This document shows, in pieces, positions 21,292-24,547 of a stretch of DNA of 24,547 nt. Position numbers and translations under genes: made by a program. Position 1 is the first letter of the stretch. The number at the start of each line of letters is the position of its first letter. The notes beneath the pieces are model-generated. The model made no database searches, had not been told where the DNA came from, and saw only the letters and a program-made list of their open reading frames with translations. This stretch comes from JAEUPI01 sp035764445 (GTDB lineage: Bacteria > Pseudomonadota > Gammaproteobacteria > Burkholderiales > Burkholderiaceae_C). The DNA is taken from contig DASTZF010000268.1 in the NCBI GenBank assembly GCA_035764445.1, positions 1 through 24,547 of the forward strand. The letters are read 5' to 3'.

Positions 21292-22335
21292 CTATCCAGC
21301 CAGCAGTTGCACCAGCAGCGTTGCCGCCTGCTCGCACTGCGTGCGCGTCACGTCCAGGTGCGTGACCGCGCGCACCGTGCGCGGCCCCATCGCATTGACG
21401 AGCACCCCGCGCTCGCGCGCCCGCGCGCTGAGCGTGGGCGCATCGATCGGCATCGAGGCCGGCAGGTTGAACACCACGATGTTGGTCTGCACGGTGGCCA
21501 GGTCCAGCTCCACCGGCGCACCCGCACGCACGCGCTCGCCGAACGCGCGCGCGTTGGCGTGGTCTTCAGGAAGGCGCTGCAGGTGATGGTCCAGCGCGTA
21601 GAGCGCGGCGGCGCCGAAGATGCCGTTCTGCCGCATCGCGCCGCCCATGCGGTGGCGGTGGCGGTGCGCTGCGGCGATCAGCGTCTTCGGTCCCGCGAGC
21701 AGCGAGCCGCCCGGGGCCCCCAGCCCCTTGCTGAAGGCGACCGACACCAGGTCGAACGGCGCGGCGAGCTCGTGCAGCGCCACGCCGCTGGCGGCGCTGG
21801 CGTTCCACAGCCGCGCGCCGTCGAGGAACGTGGCCATGCCGAGCTCGCGCGCCGTGGTGCAGACGCGGACCACCTCGTCTTGGGGCACCACCACGCCGCC
21901 GGCGCGGTTGTGCGTGTTCTCGATCGTCACCAGCGTGGTGTTGGGAAAGATCGGAAAGTTCCTCGGCTTGGCGGCGGCGCGCAGGTCGTCGGCCGTGAAC
22001 ACGCCGGCGCGCCCGACCTCGACGATCTGCACGCCCGCATTGGCCGCCGCGCCACCGACCTCGTGCCACGCTACGTGCGACTGGTGACTCGCCACCACCT
22101 CGTCGCCCGGCCGCGTGAGCGTGCGCAGCGCCACCTGGTTGGCCATGGTGCCGGTGGGCAGCCACAGCGCGGCCTCCTTGCCGAGCAGCTCGGCCATGCG
22201 CGCCTGCAGGCGGTTGGTGGTGATGTCCTCGCCGTACTGATCGTCGCCCACCGGCGCCGCCGCCATCGCGGCGCGCATGCCGTCGGTGGGACGGGTGACG
22301 GTGTCGGAGCGCAGGTCGATGGGGATGCTGGTCAT
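21292..22335 (-). CDS. ltaE: low-specificity L-threonine aldolase
   Basis: A PLP enzyme (fold type I) that cleaves L-threonine and L-allo-threonine to glycine and acetaldehyde. The 347 residues carry LRSDTVTRPTDGMRAAM at the N-terminus, YGEDITTNRLQ, LPTGTMANQVAL, the ring-stacking histidine H88 in ASHQSHVAW, IENTHNRAGGVVVP, D172/R175 in FLDGARLWNA, and the Schiff-base lysine K203 in SVAFSKGLGAPGGSLLAG. GAGGA about 8 nt ahead of the ATG supports the start. Related beta-hydroxy amino-acid aldolases cannot be excluded, but the fit to the LtaE group is good. It lies 148 bp downstream of the orphan receptor gene on the same strand. Confidence 0.94.
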   Translation of the reverse strand: MTSIPIDLRSDTVTRPTDGMRAAMAAAPVGDDQYGEDITTNRLQARMAELLGKEAALWLPTGTMANQVALRTLTRPGDEVVASHQSHVAWHEVGGAAANAGVQIVEVGRAGVFTADDLRAAAKPRNFPIFPNTTLVTIENTHNRAGGVVVPQDEVVRVCTTARELGMATFLDGARLWNASAASGVALHELAAPFDLVSVAFSKGLGAPGGSLLAGPKTLIAAAHRHRHRMGGAMRQNGIFGAAALYALDHHLQRLPEDHANARAFGERVRAGAPVELDLATVQTNIVVFNLPASMPIDAPTLSARARERGVLVNAMGPRTVRAVTHLDVTRTQCEQAATLLVQLLAG

Positions 22336-22374
22336 CGGCGGTCCTCGGCGCTGCGCATCCTAGCGTGCTCGCAC

Positions 22375-22417
22375 GGTGGCTGCCAGCTCGGCGACCAATG
22401 CTTCGACAACAGCCACC
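22375..22417. repeat. 8-bp inverted repeat between the receptor gene and ltaE
   Basis: GGTGGCTG (22375-22382) and CAGCCACC (22410-22417) are reverse complements with a 27-nt spacer, in the 148-bp gap after the ABC_sub_bind gene and about 40 bp upstream of ltaE. No T-run follows. It may be a weak terminator-like structure or chance. Confidence 0.25.
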
Positions 22418-22483
22418 CTCAGCGCGCACCGTGTCGATCAACGCCGCCCCTGCCGGTCGAGCATGAGCGACGCGCGACGGCGA

Positions 22484-23497
22484 TCAGTCGATCACCTTGT
22501 CCGCGCGCAGCAGCAGCGACCGCGGAATCGTCACGCCGAGCGCTCGCGCCGTCTGCAGGTTGACCACCAGCTCCAGCCTCGTCGGCTGCTCGATCGGCAT
22601 CTCGGCAGGGTTGGCGCCCTTGAGGATGCGGTCCACCTGCGACGCTGAGCGCACGTAGGCCTCGCTGAAATTCTGGCGATAGATCAGCAGCGACTCGTCG
22701 CCGGCGTTGGCCGACGGCAGCTTGAGCCGCTTCAGCAGCGCGCCGATGCGGGCCCGCTGCGTGAAGAACATCGCGCCGCCCGGCACGATGACCGCATCGA
22801 TGCCCGCATCGCGCTCAGACAGTTTGGTCAGCGCAGGCTCGATCTCCTCCTGCGCGCGGATCGTGATGGTGGCAAGCTGAATGCTCAGTGCCCGCGCCGC
22901 GGCCGGCAGGTTGTGCATCAGCGCTGCATCGGTGGGCTCGCCGGGATTCGACAGCACGGCCACCCGCGACAGTCGCGGCAACGCCTCGCGCAGCAGTTCG
23001 AGCAGCTTGGGCGCGATGTCAGGGCTCAGCGCGGCGAGCCCGGTGACGTTGCCGGCCGGCCTGGGCAGCGATTGAGCCAGGCCGACGCCCACCGGGTCGG
23101 CCGCGTTGGCGATCACGATCGGGATCGTCGTCGTCGCCTGCCGTGCCGCCAGCGCGCCCGGCGTGACCGTGGTCCAGATGAGGTCGGGCGCCCGCGCGAC
23201 CAGCTCGCGCGCCAGCTCGGGCAGCCGCTCGGCGCGGCCCTGCGCCGAGCGGACGTCGAACACGATGTTCTCGCCTTCGATCCAGCCCAGATCGCGCAGC
23301 GCGGTCTTGAGGCTGGTCACGTACGACAGCGACGCCGCAGTCCCCAGCGCGTCGCCGAGGGCCAGCACGCCGACGCGCTTGGGCGGCGGCCGCTGCTGCG
23401 CACGCGTCATCGGCAGGAGCGCCCCAGCGGACCCGCCTGCGAAGGCGAGGATGAGCGGGCGACGTCTCGTCGCGTGGTTCGACTGGGGTCGATGCAT
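22484..23497 (-). CDS. ABC_sub_bind (PF04392-type) substrate-binding protein, orphan
   Basis: A 337-residue periplasmic receptor. The signal RRRPLILAFAGGSAGALLPMTRAQQ (twin-arginine-like, Ala-rich) precedes KRVGVLALGDALG, ALRDLGWIEGENIVFDVRSAQG, LPELARELVARAPDLIWT, IPIVIANAADPVGVGLAQSLPRPAGNVTGLA and the characteristic C-terminus NLQTARALGVTIPRSLLLRADKVI. This family includes tryptophan/tyrosine receptors, and orphan copies are common in Burkholderiales and rhizobia. The start at 23497 is chosen because the signal peptide begins there; the frame is open to the right edge only as a shadow of the divergent peptidase gene. No permease or ATPase gene is adjacent, so ligand and partner are unknown. 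Confidence 0.93.
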   Translation of the reverse strand: MHRPQSNHATRRRPLILAFAGGSAGALLPMTRAQQRPPPKRVGVLALGDALGTAASLSYVTSLKTALRDLGWIEGENIVFDVRSAQGRAERLPELARELVARAPDLIWTTVTPGALAARQATTTIPIVIANAADPVGVGLAQSLPRPAGNVTGLAALSPDIAPKLLELLREALPRLSRVAVLSNPGEPTDAALMHNLPAAARALSIQLATITIRAQEEIEPALTKLSERDAGIDAVIVPGGAMFFTQRARIGALLKRLKLPSANAGDESLLIYRQNFSEAYVRSASQVDRILKGANPAEMPIEQPTRLELVVNLQTARALGVTIPRSLLLRADKVID

Positions 23498-23704
23498 CCG
23501 TCGGGCTCGTCGCCAATATGGCAGCGGCTCGGGTGATGGTAGCGGGCAGCGTGACTCCCTGTCGGCGCTGCAGCCAGACCCCACGTGTGCCGCGCCATCC
23601 ACAGAACGATGGATGCGCCACCGTCCGACTGCCGCTGAGCGTGGACATAATGCCTTCGTGAGGGGGACGCCCTGTGTGCGCGCCGCTAGGCGCAAGGGAG
23701 GCCT
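23498..23704. other. 207-bp divergent promoter region (receptor gene / M6 peptidase)
   Basis: No ORF is supported. CATAAT at 23646-23651 is a possible -10 for the peptidase, with only a poor -35 (GTCCGA, 23623-23628). An imperfect inverted repeat pairs GCGC-C-ATCC with GGATGCGC around 23592-23618. A purine-rich AGGGAGG lies just 3 nt ahead of the peptidase ATG, unusually close. Confidence 0.35.
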
Positions 23705-24547
23705 ATGAAAGCTCGCCAAGCCCCGCCCCGCTCGACAACCGGCGGCGCGGTGATCCCCCGCTACCAGGACGGGCCCACCACCTGCCGCCCGACGGCCGCG
23801 GTGCTCAAGGACATCAAGCAGTCGATCAAGAAGAGCAACGCGCTCTCGTCGGCCGACGTGCGGCTGGCCTCCTACATGGGTTTGCTGAATGCCGACGTGA
23901 AGCGCCGCACCGGCTTCAACGACGGCGTGTTCTACCCCGCAGCCGACGTGCGGCTCGCGGCGGCGCCGGCGGACAAGCCGCTGCGCGCTGCGCGCATGGC
24001 GCGCGCCGTCAAAGGCCAGACGCGCAAACTGCATGCGCTGGCCCTCCTGGTGGACTTCGCCGACAACCCGGGCGCGCGGCCCGCGGCCGACTTCCAGAAG
24101 ATGCTGTTCGACCGCAACAACCCCGACTCGATGACCAACCGCTACCGCGAGATGTCGTATGGCGCACTCGATCTCAGCGGCGAGGTCGTCGGCTACCTGC
24201 GGGCGCCCAACCCGTACGGCTTCTACACCGCTGGCGAGAGCGGGATGGGCGACGACTACCCCCACAACACCCCAGGTTTGCTGTTCGACGCGCTCACCGT
24301 GTTTTGCCAGGGCGACAACCTCCAGCGATTCGACACCGACGGCGACGGCTTCGTCGACGGCATCTTCCTGATCCACGCCGGCGGCGGCGCCGAGGCCGAA
24401 CCCAGCAAGACCAAGCGCAAAGACATGATCTGGTCGCACAAGTGGACGTTGCCGCACGCGTTCGTGAACCGCGGCGTGAAGGTGTTCGCCTATTCCACCG
24501 AGCCCGAAGACGGCCGCGTGGGCGTCTTTGCGCACGAGTTCGGCCAC
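23705..24547 (+). CDS. M6-like (immune inhibitor A type) metallopeptidase, N-terminal part
   Basis: The frame is open from the ATG at 23705 to the right edge (281 codons, incomplete). It shows LHALALLVDFADNPG, then FDRNNPDSMTNRYREMSYGALDLSGEVVGYL, the typical entry to M6 catalytic domains. FDTDGDGFVDGIFLIHAGGGAE follows, with an EF-hand/dockerin-like calcium loop (D210, D212, D214), and the last codons give AHEFGH with H277, E278 and H281, the zinc-binding and catalytic motif. The rest of the catalytic domain and any C-terminal domains lie outside. Contrary to most M6 enzymes, the first 40 residues are basic and polar with no signal-peptide hydrophobic core. It may start further upstream, be exported through a C-terminal signal (type I secretion), or be cytoplasmic. 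It is divergent from the ABC_sub_bind gene. Confidence 0.88.
   Translation, partial: MKARQAPPRSTTGGAVIPRYQDGPTTCRPTAAVLKDIKQSIKKSNALSSADVRLASYMGLLNADVKRRTGFNDGVFYPAADVRLAAAPADKPLRAARMARAVKGQTRKLHALALLVDFADNPGARPAADFQKMLFDRNNPDSMTNRYREMSYGALDLSGEVVGYLRAPNPYGFYTAGESGMGDDYPHNTPGLLFDALTVFCQGDNLQRFDTDGDGFVDGIFLIHAGGGAEAEPSKTKRKDMIWSHKWTLPHAFVNRGVKVFAYSTEPEDGRVGVFAHEFGH

Noticed and set aside
23592..23605. CATCCACAG resembling a DnaA box
   Set aside because: A single imperfect match with no AT-rich region, no clustered boxes and no replication genes nearby.
23498..24547. 350-residue N-terminal extension of the ABC_sub_bind protein, open to the window edge
   Set aside because: It is antisense to the M6-like peptidase gene, and the receptor's signal peptide starts at 23497.
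1..24547. CRISPR arrays, tRNA/rRNA genes, insertion sequences, phage genes, toxin-antitoxin or defence modules
   Set aside because: Looked for repeats with regular spacing, tRNA-like cloverleaf ends, transposase or integrase motifs and defence-protein motifs; none were seen.

Overview
The window is GC-rich, gene-dense chromosomal DNA. Gene content (Bug/TctC-type tricarboxylate receptor, PF04392-type orphan binding protein, CaiB/BaiF CoA-transferase, KdgD-type hexarate pathway, phosphoenolpyruvate carboxylase) suggests a heterotrophic betaproteobacterium of the Burkholderiales. That assignment is inference from gene families, not from a marker gene. I see no rRNA, tRNA, CRISPR array, insertion sequence or prophage gene.

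Left part (1-9000), almost all on the minus strand. After the tail of an unidentified plus-strand gene come, in order of increasing coordinate, ppc, tag, an alkylsulfatase, a GMC alcohol dehydrogenase and a MetE-C-like protein. The GMC gene and the alkylsulfatase are tightly coupled: the ribosome-binding site of the sulfatase overlaps the GMC stop codon. Together they would convert an alkyl sulfate to an alcohol and then an aldehyde. The GMC reading frame continues upstream without a stop into the signal peptide and first strand/helix of a LivK-type periplasmic binding protein that has its own good ribosome-binding site. This looks like a deletion fusion that may have given the dehydrogenase a Tat-like export signal.

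Middle part (9000-14600). It holds a degenerate EAL-HDOD signalling protein behind a highly structured leader, a 66-residue cysteine-rich mini-protein, a 54-residue DUF1328 membrane protein missed by length cut-offs, a covalent-FAD amine oxidase of the SolA/sarcosine oxidase type, an unrecognised exported 158-residue protein, and a CaiB/BaiF family CoA-transferase.

Hexarate cluster (14600-20230), plus strand. It contains a GntR-like LacI-family repressor, kdgD, a Bug-type periplasmic receptor, gudD and a Tat-exported SMP-30 lactonase. These fit the route hexarolactone to D-glucarate to 5-dehydro-4-deoxyglucarate to 2,5-dioxopentanoate. A sigma70-like promoter ahead of kdgD carries two copies of the palindrome TGGTAGCGCTACCA with centres 22 bp apart, and a third copy lies just upstream of the repressor gene, so the regulatory circuit is readable from sequence. 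No transporter membrane subunit and no final semialdehyde dehydrogenase lie in the window.

Right part (20230-24547). An ArsR-SRPBCC pair follows, whose promoter and palindromic operator sit on the ArsR start codon and imply a leaderless message. Then come a convergent threonine aldolase, an orphan ABC_sub_bind receptor and, divergently, the first 281 codons of an M6-like metallopeptidase that breaks off at its HEFGH zinc motif and lacks a visible signal peptide.

No wholly new multi-gene system is evident. The most unusual observations are the binding-protein/GMC fusion in an alkyl-sulfate operon, the leaderless self-regulating ArsR promoter and the structured leader of the EAL-HDOD gene.
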